Source of the DNA: CAZLHO01 sp964559455 | GTDB lineage: Bacteria > Krumholzibacteriota > Krumholzibacteriia > LZORAL124-64-63 | NCBI GenBank assembly: GCA_964559455.1 | Contig: CAZLHO010000022.1 | Span: 1-45,242, forward strand | DNA length: 45,242 nt | Direction of reading: 5' to 3' | In this document: positions 25,720 to 32,966 of the stretch, piece after piece | Position numbering within the stretch: position 1 is the stretch's first letter | Layout: every line of letters begins with the position of its first letter | Notes under the pieces: generated by a model | Database searches by the model: none | The model's input: only the letters and a program-made list of their open reading frames with translations | What the model was told of the DNA's origin: nothing | Made by a program: the position numbers and the translations under genes

Positions 25720-26876
25720 TGAACGGATCCCCGACATCACCGGAGGCGCCGCGGATACCGGCCCGGCGCCTCATGGAGATCCGCCTGCGACGCCGGCTGC
25801 CGTTGCTGGTGTGGCTGGGCGTCGCCCTGATCGCCGTCCCCCTGTATCTGCGGCAGGAGCGCAGCCTCGCCGTGACCGGTTTCGCCGTCGAAGTCCGCTA
25901 CGATGTCTCTTGTGAAACCGCGGGCCGGCTGCAGCGACTCGAGGTGAAGCCGAACCAGGACGTGGCGCAGGGACAGATCGTGGCCTCATTCGAGAACAGG
26001 CAACTGCTGCTGGAACTCCAGGAGGCCCGCGCCGAGCAGGAGAAGCTCGCCGGCGAACTGGACCGCGAACGGGCGCTGCGCGAACTCGACGCCGCCGGGG
26101 AGCTGGTCGATCAGCGGACGAATCTGCGTCGTTTCGCGAGCGATGCCGCGAACGCCCACATCGAATACCTCGCCGCGCTGACCGAACTGGCCGAAGACAG
26201 GATCGATCTGCAGGGACTGGAGCTGACCCTGAACCGGACATCCCTGCTGGGCGACAGCGACCTGGTGTCGGCCGCAACGCTGGAAGCGGACAGGATCGGC
26301 TACGAGGCGCTAGCCGCGAAGATCCAGGGGCAGGAGTCGACCGTCACCGAACTGCTCACGGCCTTCCACGCCGCCGAGGCCCGGTACCGGGAATTCATGG
26401 ACGAGTACATGACGGATCCGCCCGACCTCGCATTGCTGCTCCAGCCGCTGCAAAGCGCGATCGAGGCCCAGGAAACAAGAATCGAGATGGTGAATCTGGC
26501 CATCGACAAGTCCGTGCTGCGAGCCCCGGTCGACGGCCGCGTCGCGGAGATTCTCCGTCGCCCGGGCGAGATCGTGGCCGCGGGTGACCCGGTGCTGTCG
26601 ATCCTCGAGCCTCTTTCGACCCAGCTGGTGACTTACCTTCCCGAGCGGCGAATCCGGGATCTTCAGCCCGGCGACGAGGTTCGGCTCAGCAGAATAGCCG
26701 ACCCCGGCCGGACCTTCGTGAGTTCGGTGGCCAGCCTCGGCTCGAGCGTGGAGCAGAGCCCGCTGCGCCTCGATCCCGCCAACACGATCCCGAGCTGGGG
26801 GCTCGCGGTCTTCATCCCCTTGCCGGTCTCCCTGGCGGCGATACCCGGCGAGGCGTTCGCGGTCTCGTTCCCGTGA
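25716..26876 (+). CDS. HlyD-like membrane fusion protein
   Basis: A 386-residue single-pass inner-membrane protein. A transmembrane helix (about 29-46, LPLLVWLGVALIAVPLYL) is followed by the first biotinyl-lipoyl half (EVRYDVSCETAGRLQRLEVKPNQDVAQGQIVASFEN). A long coiled-coil hairpin follows (about 95-290) and then the second half (VLRAPVDGRVAEILRRPGEIVAAGDPVLSI) and a beta-barrel region. This is the adaptor architecture of type I secretion and efflux systems. No ABC transporter or outer-membrane channel is adjacent, which is unusual. ATG 25716 overlaps the DUF4956 stop and has AAGGAGGT about seven bases upstream. It probably works with the membrane protein before it. Confidence 0.85.
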   Translation: MMNGSPTSPEAPRIPARRLMEIRLRRRLPLLVWLGVALIAVPLYLRQERSLAVTGFAVEVRYDVSCETAGRLQRLEVKPNQDVAQGQIVASFENRQLLLELQEARAEQEKLAGELDRERALRELDAAGELVDQRTNLRRFASDAANAHIEYLAALTELAEDRIDLQGLELTLNRTSLLGDSDLVSAATLEADRIGYEALAAKIQGQESTVTELLTAFHAAEARYREFMDEYMTDPPDLALLLQPLQSAIEAQETRIEMVNLAIDKSVLRAPVDGRVAEILRRPGEIVAAGDPVLSILEPLSTQLVTYLPERRIRDLQPGDEVRLSRIADPGRTFVSSVASLGSSVEQSPLRLDPANTIPSWGLAVFIPLPVSLAAIPGEAFAVSFP

Positions 26877-26924
26877 GGAGGATGATTTCTCCGTTCGCCG
26901 CGCCGGAGATTCCCTGACCCCCGG

Positions 26925-27044
26925 CTATTCGGCGCCGAGGCCGCCGTTGATCCGCCCGATCACCGTCCGGGCGTTCCCGTTGCCCGGATCCAGTTCGAGC
27001 GACCGGCCGTAGTTCTCGGCCGCCGGTTGCAGGACGGGAGGATC
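26925..27044 (-). pseudogene. Possible remnant of a TPR C terminus
   Basis: In the 419 bases between the HlyD-like gene and the TetR gene, the minus strand reads AENYGRSLELDPGNGNAR and then a stop at 26925-26927. This is a recognisable tetratricopeptide tail (AxxNYxRSLELDPGNxNAR), such as often ends secreted hydrolases. Upstream the frame loses resemblance within about 40 codons and I see no start or domain. It may be a decayed gene end; chance is possible. The rest of the gap is AT-rich regulatory DNA before TetR. Confidence 0.35.
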
Positions 27045-27128
27045 GGGCGCGAGACCCCGACATCGTCCTCGCGCCGGACAACGCGCCCGGCGAGCAGCCC
27101 CCGCGCCCCTTCTCCTGGCTCTAAATTA

Positions 27129-27140
27129 TAACTACCGGTT
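27129..27140. promoter_or_regulatory. Candidate TetR operator, distal copy
   Basis: TAACTACCGGTT, partly palindromic (TAAC...GGTTA). It differs from the copy at 27263-27274 by two transitions only (shared TAACYACYGGTT) and lies 134 bases upstream of it in AT-rich DNA. Confidence 0.45.
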
Positions 27141-27249
27141 ACAATCCCCAGAAGGAACGCCTCCCTCGCGACTGCCACAAAACCTTAATTAACAGAGAAT
27201 TATCTAGATTTTTACCGATTCGTGAAACAAGATCGACGGCCTGGTCGTA

Positions 27250-27278
27250 TTGAAAAATTATCTAACCACTGGTTTAAC
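27250..27278 (+). promoter_or_regulatory. Promoter of tetR with embedded candidate operator
   Basis: TTGAAA (27250-27255), a 17-base spacer, then TTTAAC (27273-27278). The repeat TAACCACTGGTT (27263-27274), near-palindromic as AACCA-C-TGGTT, fills the spacer and enters the -10 box. That is where an autorepressing TetR protein would bind. GAGG lies just before the ATG at 27296. Confidence 0.55.
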
Positions 27279-27295
27279 ACCAACCCGAGGTCGAC

Positions 27296-27943
27296 ATGGT
27301 CGTCAGCGCGAGAAAAGCCCGAGAGAAGGCGAACCGCAGGAACGACATCCTGAAGGCGGCGAAACGCGTCATCGGCAAGAGCGGCGTCGAGAGCATGAGC
27401 ATGAACCAGGTGGCCCGGCTGGCGGAGTTGAACAAGGCCACACTCTACACCTGCTTCAGCAACAAGGACGACCTCATCGACGCGATCGTCTACGAGGGCC
27501 TCCTCATGCTGGAGGAGCTGTTCCGCCGGCGCGAGGCGGACGCGGCGACGGGCCTGGAGAAGATGCTGGACCTGGTCCGGGCCACCTTCGAGTTCTACAG
27601 GGAGCATCCCGCCCACTTCCTGGCGATGAACCACCAGGAGCACCGCGGTCCGGGGGCGGAGCGGCAGACCCCGTTCTCGGCCAGGGGCGACGCGGTCGCC
27701 GCGCTGATCTTCGCCAGGATCCGGGAGGCCCTCGAGCTGGGGATGGCGGACGGAAGCATCCGGGCGGACATCGACGTCGACCGGTTCCTGGTCCTGTTCT
27801 TCGCCCACACGCACGGCGTCATGCACACGGTCTTCTCCAAAACGGACGTCTACGTGGACGTGCTCGGCCTGACCGCGGAACAGGTCGAGTCGTCGGCCCT
27901 GGAGTTCCTCATGTATTACCTGGAAAGAAGAGAGGATCAATGA
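27296..27943 (+). CDS. TetR/AcrR-family regulator
   Basis: A 215-residue DNA-binding protein. The N-terminal helix-turn-helix is typical: RRNDILKAAKRVIGKSGVESMSMNQVARLAELNKATLYTCFSNKDDLIDAIV, with the recognition helix at about 45-53. The C-terminal 130 residues form a ligand-binding helical domain with FYREHPAHFLAMN, of the TetR_C type. The repressor usually controls its own operon, and two repeats in the promoter region fit this. It overlaps the serine hydrolase start by four bases (ATGA), so that hydrolase is the likely regulated target. The ligand is unknown. A basic arm (VSARKAREKANRR) precedes the first helix. Confidence 0.9.
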   Translation: MVVSARKAREKANRRNDILKAAKRVIGKSGVESMSMNQVARLAELNKATLYTCFSNKDDLIDAIVYEGLLMLEELFRRREADAATGLEKMLDLVRATFEFYREHPAHFLAMNHQEHRGPGAERQTPFSARGDAVAALIFARIREALELGMADGSIRADIDVDRFLVLFFAHTHGVMHTVFSKTDVYVDVLGLTAEQVESSALEFLMYYLERREDQ

Positions 27944-29082
27944 TGCGAAAGTTGCTCCCGATCACCGCGGCGCTCGCCCTCTTCCTGGCCGCGGGCGCAC
28001 CGGCCGCCGCCCATGCCGGATCCCGGCCCGCGGTCGCTCCGGAACTGGCCGCGAAGCTGCAGGCCGCGCTGGACGGCGCCCTCGCGGCGACCGGCGCAAT
28101 GGGAGTCTCGGTCGCGGTGATCACGCCCGACGGGGCGCGCTGGACCGGCGTGGGCGGGTATTCCCACCCTGGCGCCCCGATCACCCCGGACATGCTTTTC
28201 GATCTGGGCAGCGCCGGCAAGAACCTGATGGCCGCCCTGGTCCTCGACCTGGTGGACGACGGCCTGCTCTCGCTGGAGGACCCGATCAGCAAGTACCTGC
28301 CACCCTTCCCGAACGTCGACGGACGGATCACGATCCGGCAGCTGCTCAACCACACGAGCGGACTCTTCATGTGGGTCGAGCACCCCGACAGTCCCATCAA
28401 CACGCCCTTCGACGAGATCGACTACGATCGGTGGTGGACCGTGGAGGAGATGTTCAGTGAACTCGGCGGCGAGCCGTACTTCGCGCCGGGCGAGGGCTGG
28501 CACTACACGCAGGCCGGATACCAGCTGGCCAGGCTGATCGTCGAAGCAGTCACGGGGTCGACGGCGCCCGCGGAGATCCAGAAGCGCCTGCTGGACCCCC
28601 TCGGCATCCACGGCATGCTGCTGGACATGAGCAAGCCGGTCTCCCCGAAGCATCGGATCGCCCATCCCTGGCTGGACACGGACGGCGACGGCGCCCCGGA
28701 GGACATCTTCTCGTGGTCCCGGAACTGGATCAACTCCCTGTCCGGAATCTATTACTTCTCGACGATGGAGAGCCTGGCCGAGTGGTCCCGCGGGCTGTAC
28801 GACGGCAGGGTCCTGAGCCGGGCCTCGCTCGACGAGATGCTCGACTTCTACGGCCCCCTGCCGGACGAGGGGCTTGCCGGCTACGGCCTGGGCACCGAGC
28901 ACTTCGTCATGGGGGACCTGGACATGTGGGGGCACAAAGGCTCGATCTACGGCTACCGGACCGGCGTCTATCACCTGAGCCGCCACGACGTCACCATCGC
29001 CCTGTCCATCAACAGCGACAGCGACGAGATGGGCTTCGCGATTTTCGGCGCCCTGATGGAGGCCGTGCTGACCGCCCGGTGA
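27940..29082 (+). CDS. Secreted serine hydrolase, beta-lactamase/esterase family
   Basis: A 380-residue exported enzyme of the class C beta-lactamase-like serine hydrolases (S12). The signal peptide is MMRKLLPITAALALFLAAGAPAAAHA. Motif 1 is S91-A-G-K94 (SxxK, catalytic serine), motif 2 is Y189-T-Q191 (in place of the common Y-x-N), and motif 3 is H332-K-G334 (GHKGSIYGY). Family members are D-Ala-D-Ala carboxypeptidases, peptidases or esterases; beta-lactamase activity should not be assumed. ATG 27940 overlaps the TetR stop, while ATG 27943 is better spaced from AGAGG (seven bases). Regulation by the coupled TetR protein is likely. Confidence 0.87.
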   Translation: MMRKLLPITAALALFLAAGAPAAAHAGSRPAVAPELAAKLQAALDGALAATGAMGVSVAVITPDGARWTGVGGYSHPGAPITPDMLFDLGSAGKNLMAALVLDLVDDGLLSLEDPISKYLPPFPNVDGRITIRQLLNHTSGLFMWVEHPDSPINTPFDEIDYDRWWTVEEMFSELGGEPYFAPGEGWHYTQAGYQLARLIVEAVTGSTAPAEIQKRLLDPLGIHGMLLDMSKPVSPKHRIAHPWLDTDGDGAPEDIFSWSRNWINSLSGIYYFSTMESLAEWSRGLYDGRVLSRASLDEMLDFYGPLPDEGLAGYGLGTEHFVMGDLDMWGHKGSIYGYRTGVYHLSRHDVTIALSINSDSDEMGFAIFGALMEAVLTAR

Positions 29083-29145
29083 TCGGCCGGCGCCGCGAAC
29101 AGGACACGAGTCAGTGATACGAGATGTTGTAGCCCGGACAGGCTT

Positions 29146-30729
29146 TCACTCGTCGCCGGCCTGCGCGTTCTCCAGCCTTCGTCGCAGGTCCGGATCGTCG
29201 GGACGCAGCGCCACCGCCCGCTCCCACGCCTCGGCCGCGCGCTGCGGGGCGCCTGCCCGCTCGCAGGTCATCGCCAGCCGGATCCAGGCCTCGACGGCGC
29301 CGGGCTCGACGGCCAGGCTGCGCCGGTAGAACTCCTCGGCCCCGGCCAGGTCGCCCTCGACGTAGCGCAGGTTGGCCTGCTGGAAGAGGATCAGCGGCCC
29401 CGCGGGCTCCAGCGCCACCGCCCGGTCGCTGTGCCTCCGCGCGGACTCGAGGTCGCCGCCCCGCGCGTAGACCATGCTCAGGTTCTGGTGCGCCAGGGCC
29501 GAGCCGCCGCCGCGGGCGATGCTGTGCTCGAAGAGGCTCACGGTGTCGCGCCACGGCTCCAGGGCGACCGCCGAGGCGAAGCCCGTCACCATCACCGCCG
29601 CCACAGTCAAAACCGCCAGCGCGGGCGCGCCGGCGCGGCCCAGCCGCGCCGCCAGGCCCTGCCAGTCGATCCCCAGGACCACGACCGTCAGCAGGCCGAG
29701 CAGGGGCAGGTAGCTGAAGCGGTCGGCGGTCTGCTGGGCGCCGAACTGCACCAGCCCCACCGTGGGCGCCTGCAGCAGCAACCACCACGCCCAGCCCGCG
29801 GTCCAGGCGGGGCGCCTCAGGCGCAGCGACCAGGCGACGGCGGTCAGCACGATCAGCAACGTCGCCCAGACGAGCACGGCCCCGGGCGCGTGCTCGTCGC
29901 GGAAGGGATAGAAGCCCGCCAGATCGACCGGCGCCACGAAGCGGCGCAGGGTCAGTCCCCAGGCGGTGACCGCGCTCTCCAGGCGCGGGACCAGTCCGGA
30001 CTCCTCGATCGTGCGCAGGGCCCCGGCCGACCCCTGCGCGGCCACAGATACCACGCCGCCGATCACCGACAGGCAGAAGAGGGGGATCTTCTCGCGCCAC
30101 GCCACCGGCCGACGGTAGAGCCAGGCGTCCAGGGCGATCAGCACCACCGGCAGGGGCAGCAGGATCGGCTTGGCCATCAGCCCCAGGATGAAGAAAAGGT
30201 GGGCGCGCGCGTAGCCCCCGCGGCTGCGGTCCCGCGCCCACGCCGTCCACCCGTCCAGGACGAGCAGGCCCATCAGCGCCGCCAGCAACCCCTTGCGCTC
30301 GGCGATCCAGGCCACGCTCTGGACCTGCAGGGGATGCAGCAGGAAGAGCAGGGCGACGACGAAGGCCGCCCGCGGCCGGCCCGTAGCCCGCGCCAGGAAA
30401 CGCCACGCCGCCAGCCCGACCAGCAGGTGCAGCACCATGTTCGTGAGGTGCATGGGGCCGGGTTCGACACCGAAGGCCGAGACCTCGGCCATGTAGGTGA
30501 GCCAGGTCAGCGGCTGCCACATTCCGCTGTGGAAGCCGAAGGCCCAGCCGACCGATCCCGCCGTGAGCCCCTGCGGCACGACCGGGTTGTCGGTGACGTA
30601 CTTGTTGTCGTCGTAGAGCAGGAACCCGAAATCGCCGACGCGGGAGAAGACCAGCAGCACCGCCGCGGCCAGGACGACGACGCCCAGGATCGCCGGGGCG
30701 GCGCGGCGGACTGAGGAAGTAGAGGGCAA
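29146..30729 (-). CDS. Polytopic GT-C-like membrane protein with C-terminal TPRs
   Basis: A 527-residue membrane protein with about 10 to 11 hydrophobic segments followed by tetratricopeptide repeats (about 415-527; ALAHQNLSMVYARGGDLESARRHSDRAVALEP, then FYRRSLAVEPGAVEAWIRLA). Early motifs YDDNKYVTDNP, WQPLTWLTYMAE and HLTNMVLHLLVGLAAW, then LHPLQVQSVAWIAERKGLLAAL, match the TMTC/PMT-like glycosyltransferase group, in which an acidic pair in the first loop is catalytic. It probably transfers a sugar from a lipid carrier; the acceptor is unknown. I set the start at TTG 30729, with GGAGG five bases upstream. A TTG at 30795 is in frame but adds a proline-rich leader without a ribosome site. Confidence 0.82.
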   Translation of the reverse strand: MPSTSSVRRAAPAILGVVVLAAAVLLVFSRVGDFGFLLYDDNKYVTDNPVVPQGLTAGSVGWAFGFHSGMWQPLTWLTYMAEVSAFGVEPGPMHLTNMVLHLLVGLAAWRFLARATGRPRAAFVVALLFLLHPLQVQSVAWIAERKGLLAALMGLLVLDGWTAWARDRSRGGYARAHLFFILGLMAKPILLPLPVVLIALDAWLYRRPVAWREKIPLFCLSVIGGVVSVAAQGSAGALRTIEESGLVPRLESAVTAWGLTLRRFVAPVDLAGFYPFRDEHAPGAVLVWATLLIVLTAVAWSLRLRRPAWTAGWAWWLLLQAPTVGLVQFGAQQTADRFSYLPLLGLLTVVVLGIDWQGLAARLGRAGAPALAVLTVAAVMVTGFASAVALEPWRDTVSLFEHSIARGGGSALAHQNLSMVYARGGDLESARRHSDRAVALEPAGPLILFQQANLRYVEGDLAGAEEFYRRSLAVEPGAVEAWIRLAMTCERAGAPQRAAEAWERAVALRPDDPDLRRRLENAQAGDE

Positions 30730-30944
30730 GAGGGCCTCCGTCTGCAAGGGAGCGCCGGGTCCGGCGCGCGGCGTGGGCGGACCCCGCGGGTGCAACCGTC
30801 GCGTCCGCCACTATAGGGCCTCGCCCCGTTCCCGAACAAGAGGCCGCCGGAGCCGGGCCCGGGGAGCGCAATGCCCTTGCCCCGCCGGCGGCCGCCCGCT
30901 AACGTCATCGCATCGGCAGTTCCCCCGCGACCCGGAGCCTCGCG

Positions 30945-31529
30945 ATGAATCGAACCCGCATCCGCAGCCTCGGTCTTCTTTTGGCGATTCTCCTCGCGGG
31001 CGCCTCGCCGCCGGCGCGCGCCGGCGACGCCGTCGTGCCCGCGCCCGGCGACCGCGTTCGGATCGACTACCGGGAGGTCGTCACGAAGCGGCTCTTCCTG
31101 ATCATCCCCTACAAGGAACGCGAACACCTTCACGTCGCCGGGGAATTGGTGGCGATCACGGCCGATGCGGTGGCCATCCGCCGGGATTCCGACCGGGCCC
31201 TGATCAGCCGCCCCCTGGACGGGTTCGACCGCCTATCCGTCGCCGACGGGACGCGCCGGCACCTGATCGAGGGCGTCCTGGGCGGGTTCCTCTTCGGCCT
31301 GCTCCTGTCGGTCCCGGTGGCCGGCCCCCCCGACGTGGAGGACGGCGAATCGCAGGGAGATGCGACGGCGGGCCTGGCCGTGCTGATCGGGTGCACGGTC
31401 CTCGGGGGAATCATCGGCCACCAGAACGTCACGGACCGCTGGCGGCGCGTCCCCGTGCCGTCTCCGCCCCGGGCCGCCGCCGTCGCCGACCGCCGGCGCC
31501 TCGGCGTCGGCATGGTCCTCCGGTTCTGA
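30945..31529 (+). CDS. Exported or membrane protein of unknown function
   Basis: A 194-residue protein. A signal peptide (MNRTRIRSLGLLLAILLAGASPPARA) is followed by a small beta-rich region (GDRVRIDYREV...HLHVAGELVAITADAVAIRRD...ISRPLDGFDRLSV), which resembles an SH3-like or barrel domain. Two glycine-rich hydrophobic stretches follow (GVLGGFLFGLLLSVPVAG and AGLAVLIGCTVLGGIIG), reminiscent of glycine-zipper membrane segments. I do not recognise the family. ATG 30945 has GGAG about eight bases upstream. It stands alone, divergent from the TPR membrane protein and convergent with the NtrC-like gene. Confidence 0.72.
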   Translation: MNRTRIRSLGLLLAILLAGASPPARAGDAVVPAPGDRVRIDYREVVTKRLFLIIPYKEREHLHVAGELVAITADAVAIRRDSDRALISRPLDGFDRLSVADGTRRHLIEGVLGGFLFGLLLSVPVAGPPDVEDGESQGDATAGLAVLIGCTVLGGIIGHQNVTDRWRRVPVPSPPRAAAVADRRRLGVGMVLRF

Positions 31530-31550
31530 CCCGCGCCTCCCCGGGCGCGC

Positions 31551-31574
31551 GCCGACGCGGACAGCGGCGTCGGC
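31551..31574. terminator. Hairpin between convergent genes
   Basis: Perfect 8-bp arms GCCGACGC (31551-31558) and GCGTCGGC (31567-31574) in the 51-base gap between the 30945 gene and the NtrC-like gene. Neither side has a T tract, so termination by this element is uncertain. Confidence 0.35.
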
Positions 31575-31580
31575 CTCGGA

Positions 31581-32966
31581 TCAGACCCGGTCCGAAGAAT
31601 CGGCGCCGGGATCCCTGGTGCGCTGCAGCTTGCTGCGCAACGTGCTGCGGGGCAGGCCCAGCAGCCGGGCCGCGCCGGCTATGTTGCCGTCGGCACGACT
31701 CAGGGCCCACTCCAGCAACCGGTCCTCGCAGCCCTGCATGTACTCGCGGTATTCGGTCGTCCCGGCGAACGCCGGATCCCCGTGCTGCGGTCCGGAACGG
31801 CTCTCTGACCGGCCGCCGCGCGCCCGGGGCAGGCCGTGCAGCACCTGTTCGACCGGCAGCTCCGGCAGGGCCAGCATCCGCTCGACGACGTTGCCCAGCT
31901 CGCGCACGTTGCCCGGCCAGTCGTAGTCCATCAGGGCCTCGCATCGTTCCGCGCTCAGGCTGAACTGGTTCTGCTTGCCGTGCAGGACGACGAAGTGCTC
32001 GACCAGCGCCGGGATGTCCTCCTTGCGCTCGGCCAACGTGGGCAACGTCAGGGGTATGACGTTCAGCCGGTAGTACAGATCCTCGCGGAAGCGCCCCTCG
32101 TCGGCCAACGCCCGCAGGTCCTGCTTGGTGGCCGAGATCAGACGGAAGTCCACCGGCTGCGGTTCGCCGCCGCCGACCGGTTCGACCTCGCGCTCCTGGA
32201 TCGCCCGCAGCAGCTTGACCTGCATGGCCAACGGCAGGTCGTCGATCTCGTCCAGGAAGAGGGTCCCGCCGTGGGCGCGCGCGAAGTAGCCCTGGTGGTC
32301 GCGGTCCGCGCCGGTGAAGGCGCCCTTGCGGTAGCCGAAGAGCTCGCTCTCGACCAGGGTGTCGGGAATGGCCGAGCAGTTCACCGCGACGAAGGGGCCG
32401 TTGCGCTGGCCGCTGCGGTCGTGGATGGCGCGGGCCACCAGTTCCTTCCCCGTGCCGCTGGCCCCTTGCACGAGCACGTTGTACTCGCCGGGCGCGATCG
32501 TGTCGATGGTGGCCTTGAGCCGTCGGATGGCCTGGCTGGTGCCGACGATCCGCCGTTCGCTCGCCTCGGCGATGCGCGCCTTGAGGGCCCGGTTCTCCAG
32601 CTCGACGTCGTGCAGGATGCTCAGGTTGCGGACCCGGGTCAGGATCTCGTCCGACCCGAAGGGCTTGATGACGTAGTCGTGGGCGCCCATGCGCAGGGCC
32701 TGCACCGCCGTCTCGGTCGAGGCATAGGCCGTCATGATGATCACGCGCGGCATGGGGTACATCCGGGAGGCCTCCTGGAGGATCTCCAGGCCGTCGGCTC
32801 CCGGCAGGTTCATGTCCGTCAGCACGAGGTCGAAAGGACCGGCGCGCAGCGCCTCGAGCGCCACGTCGCCGTCGGCGCAGGGGGTGACCTCGTGGCCCTC
32901 CTTGCGCAGGGTGGCGGTCAGCGATACGCGCGTCATGCGCTCGTCCTCGACGAGCAGGATCCTCAT
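31581..32966 (-). CDS. NtrC-family sigma-54 response regulator
   Basis: A 461-residue activator. The receiver domain (1-120) has the phosphoacceptor D51 (LTDMNLPG), T79 and K101. The AAA+ domain (about 140-375) has Walker A GASGTGKE (168-175), the sigma-54 contact loop GAFTGA (215-220) and Walker B GTLFLDE. A Fis-type helix-turn-helix lies at about 415-447 (NIAGAARLLGLPRSTLRSKLQ). It should turn ATP hydrolysis into open-complex formation at sigma-54 promoters. It is the last gene of a minus-strand operon and overlaps the kinase by four bases (ATGA). The linker between AAA+ and HTH domains carries a 14-base palindrome (31762-31775) that looks like an inserted repeat. Confidence 0.95.
   Translation of the reverse strand: MRILLVEDERMTRVSLTATLRKEGHEVTPCADGDVALEALRAGPFDLVLTDMNLPGADGLEILQEASRMYPMPRVIIMTAYASTETAVQALRMGAHDYVIKPFGSDEILTRVRNLSILHDVELENRALKARIAEASERRIVGTSQAIRRLKATIDTIAPGEYNVLVQGASGTGKELVARAIHDRSGQRNGPFVAVNCSAIPDTLVESELFGYRKGAFTGADRDHQGYFARAHGGTLFLDEIDDLPLAMQVKLLRAIQEREVEPVGGGEPQPVDFRLISATKQDLRALADEGRFREDLYYRLNVIPLTLPTLAERKEDIPALVEHFVVLHGKQNQFSLSAERCEALMDYDWPGNVRELGNVVERMLALPELPVEQVLHGLPRARGGRSESRSGPQHGDPAFAGTTEYREYMQGCEDRLLEWALSRADGNIAGAARLLGLPRSTLRSKLQRTRDPGADSSDRV
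31762..31775. repeat. REP-like palindrome inside the NtrC-like gene
   Basis: The perfect palindrome CCGGCG-AA-CGCCGG sits within a segment reading GTCGTCCCGGCGAACGCCGG on the plus strand. This is very close to dispersed palindromic repeats known in many GC-rich genomes, which translate as VVPANAG on one strand and DPAFAGTTE on the other. Here it is in frame, encoding GDPAFAGTTE (residues 396-405) in the linker. Confidence 0.5.

Noticed and set aside
27940..29082. Beta-lactamase resistance gene under TetR control
   Set aside because: The motifs are SxxK, YTQ and HKG of the broad S12 serine hydrolase group; nothing specific for beta-lactam hydrolysis is visible.
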